In this document: positions 25,871 through 39,100 of the stretch, one piece after another
Layout of the letters: each line of letters starts with the position of its first letter
Numbering within the stretch: position 1 is the first letter of the stretch
NCBI GenBank assembly: GCA_963402885.1
Contig: OY727094.1
Coordinates: forward strand, 23,190,501-23,254,500
DNA: 64,000 nucleotides
Direction of reading: 5' to 3'
Source: Antedon bifida
Taxonomy: Eukaryota > Echinodermata > Crinoidea > Comatulida > Antedonidae
The notes under the pieces: model-generated
What the model saw: only the letters and a program-made list of their open reading frames with translations
Databases searched by the model: none
What the model was told of the DNA's origin: nothing
Program-made: the position numbers and the translations under genes

Positions 25871-27330
25871 ATTAAAATAGCATATTCAACTAAAACTTTT
25901 TTGTCATCTTTAAACAGATGAACTTCTTTATAACTTAATAACAAATTACTGTTTAACGCACCTTTACAGCAATAAAAGGTCTTTAACTTCACACTACAAA
26001 TAGAGACTTTCAAATAAATACTATAGGCCAGCAGTATTTGTTGTTGTTATTATTATTATTATTATAATGTATTTTTTAACACACACACAAAAAAGAGAAT
26101 TAAAGCAAGAGTTAATATAGCATGGCTATGTATTACATTTAGCGGCAGTTCTACATTTTATCTCAATAACGTTCTATGGCAACCTTCCATCTCTAGTGAG
26201 TTTATGTACCGTCTAAAAGAATATTGAAGAAGGAAGATTACATAATCTGATGCTAAATATCAAAGCGACAATCGATTGACAATAACATCTAGATATATTC
26301 CATAACAGTTTGTAAAAAGAATAAAAGAAAGTATATTTAAGCATTGAAAAAAAAAACAAATTAATTGTTAAATGTTAAAGAGTTATCCTTTAACCATTCT
26401 CAAGGCTGGCCCCAGCCTTTCCTTAACGATCTTGGGTCACGGTTAGTGATCAATAAAGCACTGTCATTCAAATACCGGAGAATTTTGCAGTTAGAGTACA
26501 AGTAGGCCTATAGTACAAGAAATCTTTAATGTAGGCCTAAAAGACAGGTTTCGAATATCAGAAATGCACGCATTCAATTCAACAAATTGTTTTCTTAAAC
26601 CTTTATCTTTTTATCAAAAACAATAGAAAGTTACCTTTTGTAGCAAAATCGATCTCCAAGTCCAAATGAACACAATCGAAAGGATCCATACCCATGACAT
26701 ATGCCTACCACCAGTGAACTTACCTTGCGCAGTCTTTTTATGATCTGAATTCTAAAGGTTCTGTGAAACGTCCTTCTCTAAATTCTGATTGACATTCATT
26801 TAAAATTGTAGTTTCTTTTATATAATGCGTTATTGGCGATCCAGTAGGCCTATGTTTTGAAGGACTTTGATGTCTAATATTTTAAGGCAATTCAGGTCTG
26901 TATGATTTTCATACATCCATTTTAGAACTACCTTTGTGGATAGGGATTTAAAGGTACAATGGGGGTAGGGCCTGCACTGCTGGACTAAAAGACAAATAGT
27001 GATGTGAGTAATATTTTTGAGTTGACACTATTCCAAGGGAACCTCGGGGGCCAATTCCTTATCATTGTGTTTTAGGAAGATTGAGTTTGATCTAATGTTT
27101 CATTGATATTTATTTATCAATGCATTTAAAATGGTTTTCCAACAGTCTATTATAGCAGAGGCAATAGGGATTCTAATATAGTAACTATAGACTATAGGTA
27201 TTAGTAACCTATATAATTTACACCGTGTCCATATGAAAAACCTGATCTAAAAATCAGTGATGCATTGTATAATAAACCTCAAGGTTTAGATGAAATATTG
27301 GTACACTGTCAATAGAAATTATCCTGCAAA
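25871..27330. other. Intergenic, upstream of the methyltransferase
   Basis: AT-rich with a TTATTATTATT microsatellite near 26045 and a small GC hairpin near 26404. No coding exon was recognised. The methyltransferase promoter must lie here, but I could not place it. Confidence 0.4.
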
Positions 27331-30300
27331 ATGAAATATTTCGAAGATCCAACGCACGCTGAACTTTACCAAACATATCGACCAACTTACCCAGATACAC
27401 TGATAGAACGAATATGTTCTTTTTTACAAGAAAAGACACCGGTAAGTACTACAACTCAGAATCTACGATTCGCCTTTATTCATGCTACTATATTTCTATA
27501 TTTTAGCCTATTCGTCAAACCGGCTGCCGGGGCGAGGCAAGAGACCAGCAATGAAAATATGGTGGTAGGACATACCGTAGCTTATTACGATTTTTTCCCT
27601 TTTTGTAAAACAAACCGTGTGTTTTAAAACAGATATCTCGAGAACAGACCCGAGACCCCAACACAAATGCCTCATTATTTTGATGGGGTCTGTTTTCGAG
27701 AAATCCCGAAAACAGAAACCCCACAAAAGAACTTTTCAATATTATTACGTTAATAATATGAGGTCATAATTATAACTAACATAATAAATAATGAGAACTT
27801 TTTGTTGGAGTCTTTGTTTTCGAGGTTATTACTTGTTTTTCTGTCAGCCAGTGGAGAGAATTATTATTACATTTTCAGCTGCAGAAACAGGGGTAACTGG
27901 CTCTGTATATTTTACAGCAATTAGGTACTTTACATTAGCCGGCCGCTACCCGGAATATTTGGCGTGTTGGAAGTGTCCTCATGGTATTGTTTTGACCTCT
28001 CGTTAAATATAAGTATGTGCTGTGAAAATGTAGTAAAATCTAGTAGATAATTGTGCTTTTTTTGCATATTTTAATCGATTTAGCACTTAACATTAACGCT
28101 AATCAAATGTTGGCATAATTTGGCAAAATGTAGCATAGTTTTATCCTAATTCTAAAACATTTTTTTTTCTAATTTCAAAATCAGATTTAAAAAATCGATA
28201 ACTGAATAAACTAAATTTTAAACTAAATTTTAAACGAAATCATCCTTTATTAAAATCCTTAATAAACTCATATTAATTCATAGTGCATACGAGTATATAT
28301 ACAGTTAGGATTATGAACCAAGGTATAACACGGTATTAGTACGATTTAATGTATAACTGCAAGGTTTTTGAGGGGTTGACCTCGGCCCGTGCAACACGCT
28401 AAAAATTAAAGACGTGTTCAAATTTAGGGTGTTGTATAAACACAGCCTATGTTAATTGTGTAGAATTGTTTATGCTGGTCGAATAAACTACTACAGTAGT
28501 CAGTCATATGTGTTGATTGATGGTTATTGCCTAAACTGACCTTACCACTTTTTAGTTCGGACTACATCATAAAGCAAACCTAAAGGGATGCTACGGCCCT
28601 AGCGGTTGGCGCGCAATTTGCGTACTAATTGTCGTATACTGCTCGGGTCGAGCACATTATTTTGAGTCTACCCGAATAACGATTTGCAATCAATTCTGCT
28701 TATTATTATGCTACTAAATTTTAGGTTTATTAAAAATGAATTTATACAGGTAATCATAGGTAATGTTGTTTTTAATATAGGCCTACTGTAATAGTAATTT
28801 GTGCAATCATAAATTGCAACTTACTGACATTTGCTGCTAAATGTTATGGATTAGTGATTTTTTGTAATACTTCACGCCAGAAGTAATGCATTATTTAAAA
28901 CCCCATATAGGCCTACACTTTAAATATTGGATAGGCCTATATATAATGTATTTAATTAATAAGGCCTAATAGTCAAAGCATCAGCTCGCCCCGTATATTT
29001 ATCCCTGTCATTCATTCGTATTATTATAATATTTTCTCAAACGGTATATATATTGAATTTGTATAGTTATCTCTTTCAAGATATTAGAATATAATACTAA
29101 TAATAATCTCTGCAGATACCTTTGGGGTCGGTTGTTGATGTTGGTTGTGGGTCAGGACAGTTTACCAGGTCACTAGCCAAACATTTTGATGACGTCATCG
29201 GTGTAGATATTAGTGAAGCTCAAATATCATCTGCAAGAAGATTACAGCACCTGAATACAACATACGTGTATGATGTTTTTTTTGTGTTTAGTCTAAAATA
29301 AAGTGTAATTATTTTCATCAACGTGATTTCAGAAATGTCCAAATGTGAGATGTCACAACAAGGAATAATAATAATAATATGAGAGTAAAAGTAATTAATC
29401 AATCTAAAATTTCAATTACGGAAATGCGTTTTAAAAAGCATTAATTACCAAAATAAGCGATTAAAACTAATATTTCCTAGAGTTGGAAGTGGGGAGGCAA
29501 TACCCGTGCCGGCGGAATCTACAGCGCTGGTGACATGCGCAACGGCTGCTCATTATCTTGACCCAAACAAGTTTGGATCTGAAATTCAAAGAATACTAAA
29601 GCCAAATGGCTGTGTTGCCATTGTCTGTTATGAGCTGGTAAGCTGTCGATATAATGGAGAAAAAGTTGAAGAACTTGAACAAGCATTTAAAGAAGTAGGT
29701 ATTAAACTTATGTTTACACAGTAATTAACAAATAAATAAGTATCACGATATCAGGGTAAATCTAAAAATAGACACAGCGCACATCCTTATGTATATGGAA
29801 CGCCGGTAATCTCTCTTCTGCATACGTCACCGCAGAGAAGAGATTATCGGCGTTCCATAACTTATATATACACATGGTTTATCAACTTTTCCCCAAATAG
29901 GGGTGTTTTCCGATCTTGGTATACACTGTCAAATGGATGTCCATCTTGAAAAATACGCACACACAATAATACGAGGATGCTTCGGATTTACCTATCTCCT
30001 CCTACGATAATTGGTTTTAATAGCTGAACAGCTCGAGAACAGCTGTTGAAGATTTTTGAGAAAAAAAATTATTTTGATAGATTTAATATACGTTTATACA
30101 AATGTATTGATTTGCGATTAATGGAACATTCCAATCTCTCCCAGTATAATTATTTGGTTTACACAAGTAGGTAAATTTATGGGCCCTTAGGGATAAACCT
30201 AAAACCTTCAGATATAGTATTGCAATACATACTGTAAATACGTATTAACCATTTTTGGTCGCCATTTGAATCCAAATGTCTTACTGTGAGTGTGAGTACT

Positions 30301-32000
30301 GTTAGATATATAAACACATATACAAATAAACTTTATTAATGTGAGTGTGGGTTGGCCCTACTGTTAGGTATATAAACACATAATATACAAATAAACTTTA
30401 TTACTGACAGTTGCTTCTCAACGTTTGTATTAATTAATAATGCACTTTACTATTTCAATCGACTATGATCGACAGTGACAGTTTTAACAAAGTATTAAAT
30501 CGCAAATGTTTTACTGTATTTAGTGGTACTGTATATTATTTATAAGCCTATAAAACATAAACAAATATGTCGTTACTGAGTGGATAAAGAATATATTAAA
30601 AAGTGTTCCTCTTTGTACCCATCCTCTTCCCCATCCCTCAACCCTAATGTTACATTAAAAAAACACAAATTGGGTTTGTTTAATTAATGAGTTCAAATAA
30701 AAAATTTTAACTCATTTTGTGACAAGTTTCTCTTTCGGAAGTAATTCCCAGAGTACTGATTTTAGTTGACTACATAAATCATCGTGTCTATTTATTCGTT
30801 TCTGTAAACGATAATGTATTATTGTCCTGCGGTACGTACATTTTGAAATAGCCAGTTTGTTTACTCTGAAATGAATGTGTATTGGAGAACCATCTGTGGG
30901 CACGACCTAGATGGTACCATGTAGTTATGTGGTATGAACTTATTTAACGTAAGTTTCATTTTTCAATAGGTTTTCATGGATAAAACCACTCCTTATATGG
31001 AATCATTTTACCATCTAGTAAGGACTAAGTATGCCGATCTAGAACTACCATTTGAGAATATTGAAAGGTAATGTAGGCCTAGTTTTGACTAAACAACAAT
31101 GTTGATAAAGAGAATTAGTATTGCTGATTCTGCCAACAATTTTTTCTCATCTTTAATTTAATAACCAGAAAACATCTGTAATATTCTTTTCCGTTACCGC
31201 TCGGAACACCACATCCAAAGATTATTTCATACTAACCTTTTAACTAATTTGCGCTGAGTTTAAGTTATGTTGAAGAATGATTATCAAAATTGTCATTTAT
31301 TGATTGTCAAAAATAAATTTTGACACAGTTAGAGAGATAGAAACTGGTTAAAAGTGTTATAAAAAATGTGTATTGTGTTAATTTCAGAGATGATTCTTAT
31401 ACTATTGAAAAAGATATGATGTTGTCGGATTTCATTGGGTTTCTGAAATCCACGGCATTATACCAACTGTTCATCAATGCTAATCCAACAAAACCAGATC
31501 CAGCAATTCAATTTCAACAAAGGTAGGTACAGTAGTTGTAAAAGTAGGCATAGTTGTCTAAACTTGGCATAGTATCACATACACCATACATCAGAGTATT
31601 AATAGAAACCGTCACATGGTATTACTATTTATTTACTTTATTTGAAATGTTCTTTTGAATTGAACACCAAAATCCAAAAGGGTCGAAGTCAAACCCGTGT
31701 GAAAAAACTAACAAATAACTTCCTCTAACTTGTGTGCTGTGCTGTGTAATTTCTCATCTGGATGGAAAGTCAGAATTTGATCACAATTTTTCTAATTTAC
31801 AATGTGTGCTCCTCTGGTGTCCCCACCACCTTTCAAAATGTACAGTATCCTGTGCCGTTGGAATAACACAAGCATTTTTTTAAATTTTCCATGCCAGAGC
31901 TCGTGAGATCCTGGATGTTATCACGCCTGTGCATCTTCTACCAGTCACCATGCATTTTCCTGTGTTTTTGATCTTGGCAAGAAAAACAGTTTCAAAATGA
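27331..32000 (+). CDS. Class I SAM-dependent methyltransferase, complete, 6 exons, 270 aa
   Basis: Exons: 27331-27441, 29116-29267, 29481-29694, 30970-31067, 31388-31522 and 31898-32000 (TGA 31998-32000). All phases close, giving 813 nt including the stop. Residues 43-53 (VVDVGCGSGQF) are motif I, the SAM-binding glycine loop. GVDIS is the acidic end of strand 2, LVTCATAAHYLD (about 104-115) is the motif that follows, and RILKPNG (125-131) is the turn before strand 5. The start MKYFEDPTHAELYQTYRPTYP fits the family often labelled 'putative methyltransferase DDB_G0268948-like', which acts on small molecules or is uncharacterised; the substrate is not deducible. It has no signal peptide or membrane segment, so it is probably cytosolic. 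Exon 2 has two adjacent donors (TAC|gtgtat and TACGT|gtatga); only the second keeps phase. Confidence 0.93.
29794..29859. repeat. 28-bp hairpin in methyltransferase intron 3
   Basis: TATGGAACGCCGGTAATCTC and its continuation at 29794-29821 pairs with 29832-29859 across a 10-base loop, with about three mismatches. It is probably a small MITE. Confidence 0.75.
30288..30405. repeat. Two-copy tandem duplication
   Basis: Two copies of a 55-65-bp unit, each starting GTGAGTGTG and ending CAAATAAACTTTATTA. They lie in methyltransferase intron 3. Confidence 0.75.
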
Positions 32001-32500
32001 AAGATTGTTATTTCACTTATATGTAGGCCTAGGCCTAATAATTCATGGTCCATGCTATGCTAATTAGGCCTAAACAATATAATTATTATATCTCAAAGAT
32101 TTCCTCATCTTATCGTTTCAAATTAAATTTCAGTATATCACCGGCGGTTTAGAATTAATGTTGACAATGCAAGGTCAAAGGTGACACAATTCTTCTGACT
32201 GGGTTCATGTTCTGTTGAACATAGTATCTCTATTTTCATCAAGTTAACTTTCATTCAGCTAAGAAATATATATGTTTTGCTTTGAAATGGTTTATGCAAT
32301 CCATTCTCTCCGGTGTCTCTACTTTCTTCTATTCCATCCCATAGAACATAATCAATGGGTAACTCCAAAGTCGTTAAGGTACATCAAACCTAACGAACCA
32401 CTGCAGTACAATCTTTAACGTCTTTTGGCGATTGCCTGTTTTATATACGGTAGTGAAAACGTTGGTGTCAATACCACAGCCCCCATGGTTCAACCCTAAT

Positions 32501-32506
32501 AATAAA
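32501..32506 (+). other. Candidate polyadenylation signal of the methyltransferase
   Basis: AATAAA about 500 bases after the stop codon. Earlier ATTAAA-like variants exist, so this is only one possibility. Confidence 0.3.
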
Positions 32507-32869
32507 GTCTATCGTAAGCACTACAAATGGTCACTTTGCAAAGAGAACCCATTCTGTCGAATCTTTCTATTAATATTAAGTTCAATTTAAATTTGTATAG
32601 TATGCATGCTTTTTTGTTTAATACTGTATGATTATTAAAACTTGTGAGTATTATTTAGTGAATTGTCGAGTGAGTCAGTACAAAACTGACAAGAAAAGAA
32701 TGCATAAGAATACACAAATAACAGAAGTTATTACAATCGAAAATTATTATTACATTAACAACAGGCATAAGTTGTAAAACACATGACATGGCAACAGGTG
32801 ATGTATACGCGCATAAACATAATCAACGGAGTAAGCATAATTATTCAAATACTGTACCGTATAAAAATG

Positions 32870-33000
32870 CAGTGGTAGGAGGGGAAGGGGAGAGACGTAT
32901 AAATAACATGCAGTGGTAGGAGGGGAAGGGGAGAGCCGTATAACATGCAGTGGTAGGAGGGGAAGGGGAGAGCCGTATAACATGCAGTGGGGAAGGCATG
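32870..33000. repeat. 35-bp tandem repeat, three copies plus a partial
   Basis: The unit is ATGCAGTGGTAGGAGGGGAA, then GGGGAGAGCCGTATAAC. It keeps short frames open on the opposite strand, which are not genes. Confidence 0.85.
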
Positions 33001-33610
33001 TTTGTTCTTTTTTACGACAAAGGCCACCGCCATTGTCATGTATTATGAAAAAACCACTATATCGCTGCTGCTCTGATGTGGACATTAGAATGCTGAATGT
33101 AAACACAGGAAAATGATAAACAAAAACAGTTAAAAAGACTAAATCGTAAAAATAGGGAATATGAATACAAATATATTTAGGGTAATTAAAGTAGGATAAC
33201 GTTTAATAACATGAGGCGGTCAAGTGTCCAGCACAATGACCACAAACACATTTTAACATGTAAAGTAAATTATTGAAGCGTACAAAGTTAATCCGTAATC
33301 TATTAGGATATCAAATTTTACACTCTACGGTACAGTTTGTGGTATATCATGGGGCACATTTTGACATCAATTCCCTGCTCAATTTGGTAAACTTTCTACA
33401 CATGAGATGAAACACATTTGATTTTTAGAACATGAGTGTTGTCATCGTTCCCCATTGAAATTGAGCGTAAATTAAGGCTAGGCTACAATGAAACCGAACA
33501 AATGGTGAAACCCACTGAATATTAATAAAAGAAAATGTTTTAATGGAAAGGGACAACTATCCTTTGAAATTTAGTAAATTAAAGAATAACCTTACTGTCC
33601 AGAAAGTGCT

Positions 33611-33960
33611 AATTAAAGATGTATTGTCCCTTGAAACACAAAAAAATGAAGGTCAAAATATTCTAAATTTAAATTGGCCATATCAAAGTAATATTAAAGT
33701 TATTCACTTTAAGTCGAAAATTCGAGCCAAAAACAACAAGTATACGTAATTAACAGGTAAATTAGTTTGATTACATTTCGTCTGGAAAATCGTCGCGAGC
33801 GAAAGACTGGAAGTCAACGTTATTTTTTTAACAAAAAACGATTTTTTTTTTCGACAAATTTTTGGTGATAGTTAATAACTATTATGATACTTCAAAATGA
33901 CCCACCTTTTTTCGAAATCTTTTATTTTTTTGGAATTAGTCAAAGGGACAATACATATAC
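33611..33960. mobile_element. About 350-bp TIR element, family 2 short copy
   Basis: It begins TTAAAGATGTATTGTCCC and ends GGGACAATACAT. It matches the outer parts of the 52343-53053 element but lacks that copy's extra foldback segments, so it is an internally shorter member. Confidence 0.75.
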
Positions 33961-35668
33961 TTTTTAGTTCTTATATTTTATCAATTTATTGTTCTTGACG
34001 AATATTGCCTAGCTTGGCGCTAATACATAATATAAATGACCCCATTCGCTCTTATTAGGCTAAGCAAGACAAAGAATTAAAACAATATTTAGTTCATACA
34101 CACTGTATGGAAATTATACATTATGAGAGGAGGATCATCAGTTGAATTCCTTTTAGTAACGTGTTTTACCATCACTACACGGCTGCTGGGGGTGCATCTT
34201 TTCTACGCATTTCAATTATGCGTGTTTAAAGTTACAATCGGAGCGTACATTAATATTATTGATACATGTTTATGCATAGGCCTATGAATTTACAGATTTA
34301 ATCGTATATCGTCTCCAAATACAACAATCGCATTTATTTAATCAACGATCTCTGCGCTAAGCTTTGATATCTATTTGTTTGAAACTGTTAGCAAAATACC
34401 TCCTTCTGCTAAAGGCTGACTGACTAATTTTACCATTTGTGGTAAAGCACATCAACACCAGATTATGACTACACGATTATATAACTTCTTGGTACTACAG
34501 TACTTTCCAGTTGTGCAAACCTGAACCAAGCCAACCTGCGCCTAACCTAACCGTATACAGATAAAAATGAGCTGACGTTTCAATACGCTTCTTATTTATA
34601 AGTCGATTATATTTGTTTTTGTGTAAATTGTTCAAATTAACAACGTTTCTAAATCTACAGGCAATATGAGTTTAAAATACAATGCCAACTACCAATGAAT
34701 TAACGAGAATTTGAGCGGCACTTTGATTAATGGTATAGGCTACGCACAATATGTGTGTATACACTATTATTTCGTATTTCTGCTACATATGCAAAAGCTA
34801 AGTTATTTAACAAATACATTTATAGAGCTTAATCTATATACATTTTCAAAATCAGTTGCTAAAACAATGTCCAATAGTACAATACAAATGTTCAAATTAT
34901 TAGTAGCACATAATTTCTATACAGTATTTGGTTTTCTCTTTTTAATAATAAAGTCATGATCACCAAGATTAATCATTTGTGTTTCTATAAAACAATAAGA
35001 ATTCTAAATACCAGCAACAAAATATAATACTTTATTAGAATCAAATTATTTGATAACCTTAATTTATTTTAATATCAATAAAAACAAATTTCATAGCATC
35101 AAACCAGTTGATATCTTATATTATGAAAATCACCTATTAAATCAATGTATTATTACTGTAACAACTAACCTTATTATTTAGTAGTATCCTATTGTATATA
35201 GTTTATAAAACTTGAGAGATTCAATATATATATTTATATAGTGGTATGTCAATTTCATAAATTCAAATTATGTTCCTTTCTTACAATACAAACATACATA
35301 CAAGTATAACACATTTAAAAGTAAACTAAAAAAATTTGCTAATTTCTGATTTTGTGTGATGTGTTTGAGGCACATTTTGGATTATCCTAGCTGAGACATT
35401 AGCCATGAAAATGCTATTTATAAATTACAAAAACAAAAATGATGTACATTAAATGAATAAACAGCCCGGTTAGTGACAACAAATCTTTCAAACACAACAT
35501 TTTAAATCGTATCATGGTGACATGTATTTCAAAATATCATTGTAGATATAAATTGATAAAAATATGCGACAAATCATGTTTTTAAGTGTAGTTCAGTACT
35601 AGTATTTTCAATTAATGAAATTAACATACTACTCTTTAAAAGGATAAAAAAGATGAAATTGTTTTAAG

Positions 35669-35705
<37 letters not shown>

Positions 35706-36057
35706 GTACATATCTATTAGCAATAATATAGACAACGATAGGTAAATAGTATCGAAACTCATCTGATTTTTCAGTTTATTTTCAATAGTACAGTTACAAT
35801 CTAAACACTCATTTTGGGTTTTCATAATTGTCACTTTAAAACATTTTGTATTTACGTCTTTTCATCATAGATAAAATTGTTAAACATTTGCATACTCTTT
35901 TTCTTCCAATAAATACCTCAATTATACAATAGGAAAATTACTTTTGAGGTGTTTAAGTCACTTTAAATTAACAGTGATCTATACGAAATGAATTCCTTTT
36001 AGATGAGACATAGAATCCATAAACATTGGAAGCGGATATCAAATGTCTAGTGAGGCA

Positions 36058-36063
36058 TTTATT
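36058..36063 (-). other. Candidate polyadenylation signal of SHP2
   Basis: On the minus strand AATAAA lies about 95 bases past the SHP2 stop. Confidence 0.4.
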
Positions 36064-36155
36064 CATAGCATTGATTTCATGATAAGCACATGCAATGCGT
36101 GGATGTACTCAGGTATCTTTGTGTTTGCAGTCCGTGTTGATGAACGCTGAATTCT

Positions 36156-39100
36156 TTACTTTTTATTAGGTAGCTGTGGTTGCTTCTTTATCTGTCAAAA
36201 ATAGTATTATGACAATGACTTCAAACTTTATTTAATCACACAAATCTATGTACATCTACAGTGATCTATATTTGACAATTTACAAATGAAACCGACCTCT
36301 GTGAGTAAATTAATTAAGCCTTTAAGTTGGTTGTTCCATATTTTGGTGCGATAGCACAAATAATTTGATGAGGTGAAAATATAATAATATAACAATTTTC
36401 ATCTTTCACAGAATGAAATTATTTTTGGCATGAATATAAAACATTAATTATTTGTTTTATAACACACCTACTTTTAGCGAGAGGCTAGGCCAAGGCCTAA
36501 ATCATTTGAAAAGGCAGTGCTCCAATTTTGGACATGCAGTAGAAAAATGATTGACAGCCTCTTGCGTGTGGTTGCTCAGTGTGTAACAAAAATGAATGGA
36601 CAAAATCAAATTGCAGTACCTGCACACACATAACGACATTACACTCTCGATAAGGTCATTAAGAGTGCAATAGAACATTTATTCAATAACACATGTGACC
36701 CACAATCCTCCAATCAAATGAAAAAATCTACTTATGTGTGTTATAATAACTGTTTAATCTCACATAGTAGTGCAATATTGACTCACCTGTGATTTTGATA
36801 CAGGATTGATGTTTTCATACAATTTTGGCTCTTCATACTGTGCTCCTTTATTAAGGGCCATCAAATCTTCATGTGCTTTTTTTGTATTAATGTATTCTCG
36901 ACCTACTTTTTGATTTTGCTATAGTATAAAAAAAAACATTTCATTCAAAAGAAAAGAACTTATTGCAGCAATTAGGACATGAGAAATAGAATATGTGGCT
37001 ATCGTCAGAAGCATAAGTGCGAAATCTGGCTTCACCTGAAAAACTTTGATGGTGAAAAATGTGTCAGTAGTTTTTTTTCAGTTGGTGCAATGTGTTTATG
37101 CAAGCAATTAAAATCTGGTGACGACAGTTCCTGCATTTTCAGGTGCTGACAAGATAATGTACTGCCCTCACCATGGAAGAGTGTAATTTCACTACACAAT
37201 TCACAATTCACATAATTTCTCTTGTACAGGTGTCAATTGAAATGTGTGTCCACATAGATAGTGAATCTACAAATTTGAGAAGTAAGTATATTCTACTAAT
37301 TCAAATCCTGTATTGGACCACTTTGTAAATGGCAAAATAGGAGTTAGTGTTTGGTTTTGGTACTTTAAACATTTACTGTACAGGAAAGCAAGAAAATCAT
37401 GTTAGTGTTCTTTAAACTGACGTAGAATAATAAATATAACAACTTTCATGTTAGTATACTATTGCAAGACCACTAAAATAAATAAGGATTCTTACCACTT
37501 CAGCTTGCACCCTCTGAGCTAGTGTTTCAATATAATGTTGTACTGCATGGTAAATAAACTTGTACTGTGCTTCGGTTTGAACCATCCCAGAGCGCTGACT
37601 TCTAAGCATTTGGATAGTTCGATGAATATCAATCTCACAATCCAACCCTGAAACAAACATACAACAGATTTCAAACCAAAAGAAATAATATTGCAATAAA
37701 TAGATGATTTTAAATTTTATCAAGTGCTATATAAGACAATTATTAATAAATAACAAAAAGTTTATATAGTTTTTAAAATGCTAAAATGTACAGTATATTA
37801 GTTTTTTTTTATTCATTAATGGTTTGTTTAAAAAAGAATACTATAAACTAAAATGGAACAGTCCAACTTTACATCTAGCTCCATTGACAACAAGCATTGA
37901 AGAACATACATACATGCAGGACTGTTCTTAAATTAATTCATTTGGTATAGAGCTCTGTCTACACTATCAAACTAATTTGACAAAGCAAAATGTGATGTGC
38001 CCAAAAATGGTAGTGATGTGCCCAAATATGGTAGTTTTATGACATCACTGTGTCACATGACAAGTTTGATAGTGTAGACAGAGACAGGGTCAATATTTGT
38101 ATGTTTAATAAAACAGTGCTTTATGCATGCATCAAAACCTAACAAAGTTTTTTTTATAGCTTTAGTCATTGAAATTTTATAAAAACGTATACTATTCAGA
38201 CATAAACTATATAATTAAAAACAGCATACCATGTTGTTTGATGAGATTTAATACTATATCTATCATAATAAATGTTCCCGTCCTTCCAATACCAGCACTA
38301 GGAAAAAACAAAATCTCAGATTACATTATTAAGCATTTTTATAATACATAATTTTGGTAAACCCATACACTATTCCAGAATATCATGTGATACCATTAAA
38401 TTTGCTACTTAAACTTTTGTACAGTACAACCTTTTGTTCATATTACCAAAGACAAATTGTACAGCACAGTACATATGAAATCAATCAGGCTGAAGATGTC
38501 TATTGTCTTTGACAAATTTCTATTGGAGCCTTGGTTGCAATATTAAATGTTGTTTATACGAACCTACAATGCACTACGATAGGTCCAGCATCAGGAATTG
38601 ATTCTTGTTTATTGTTGTAGTCATGAAGAAAATTGAGCACTCTACTAGGTTCTTGAGGAACACCATGATCGGGCCAACTTTTAAAATGAAAATGATATGT
38701 TTCTCGAATTTCATCAGGCTATAAAAAGTAAAGAAAAGGTTAAATTGTGATCCAATAAATTAGTACTTCATTTTATAGCATTTTGGAGAAGTAATGATAA
38801 AGTATCTACTAGCATTGAACCAAGAAAAATGAATTAGAACAAATACTTCAAAATAAACTTACAAAATCCGAGTGTTGAACAGAGAAATTGCGTAACACAT
38901 AATCGGCCATTGAATGTTCATGATCTGAAGTGACAGATATCTTATTCCATGTCTTTGTATTTCCTCGATCAGGCCAATACCTTACACATTTATTCTAAAA
39001 GTAAGACAACTTATTATACTTAAGGGACAAATTGTTAAAGTTAAATAACAGAACTAGAAAAACATGGATAAATTAAATCTCCAATATACTTCTATTCAGA

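Larger units (their letters stand above)
32507..36057. other. Intergenic between methyltransferase and SHP2 3' ends
   Basis: The two genes converge on this interval. It holds a 35-bp tandem repeat (32870-33000), a family 2 TIR element (33611-33960) and an (AAT)n microsatellite (35672-35702). No exon was recognised. Confidence 0.55.

Noticed and set aside
27442..27627. Continuation of the methyltransferase first-exon frame
   Set aside because: A consensus donor (gtaagt) at 27442 and the family sequence show the exon ends there; the rest is intron.
32750..33106. 118-codon minus-strand frame rich in Pro/Leu
   Set aside because: It arises from the 35-bp tandem repeat (SPLPLLPLH-type repeats) with no other support.
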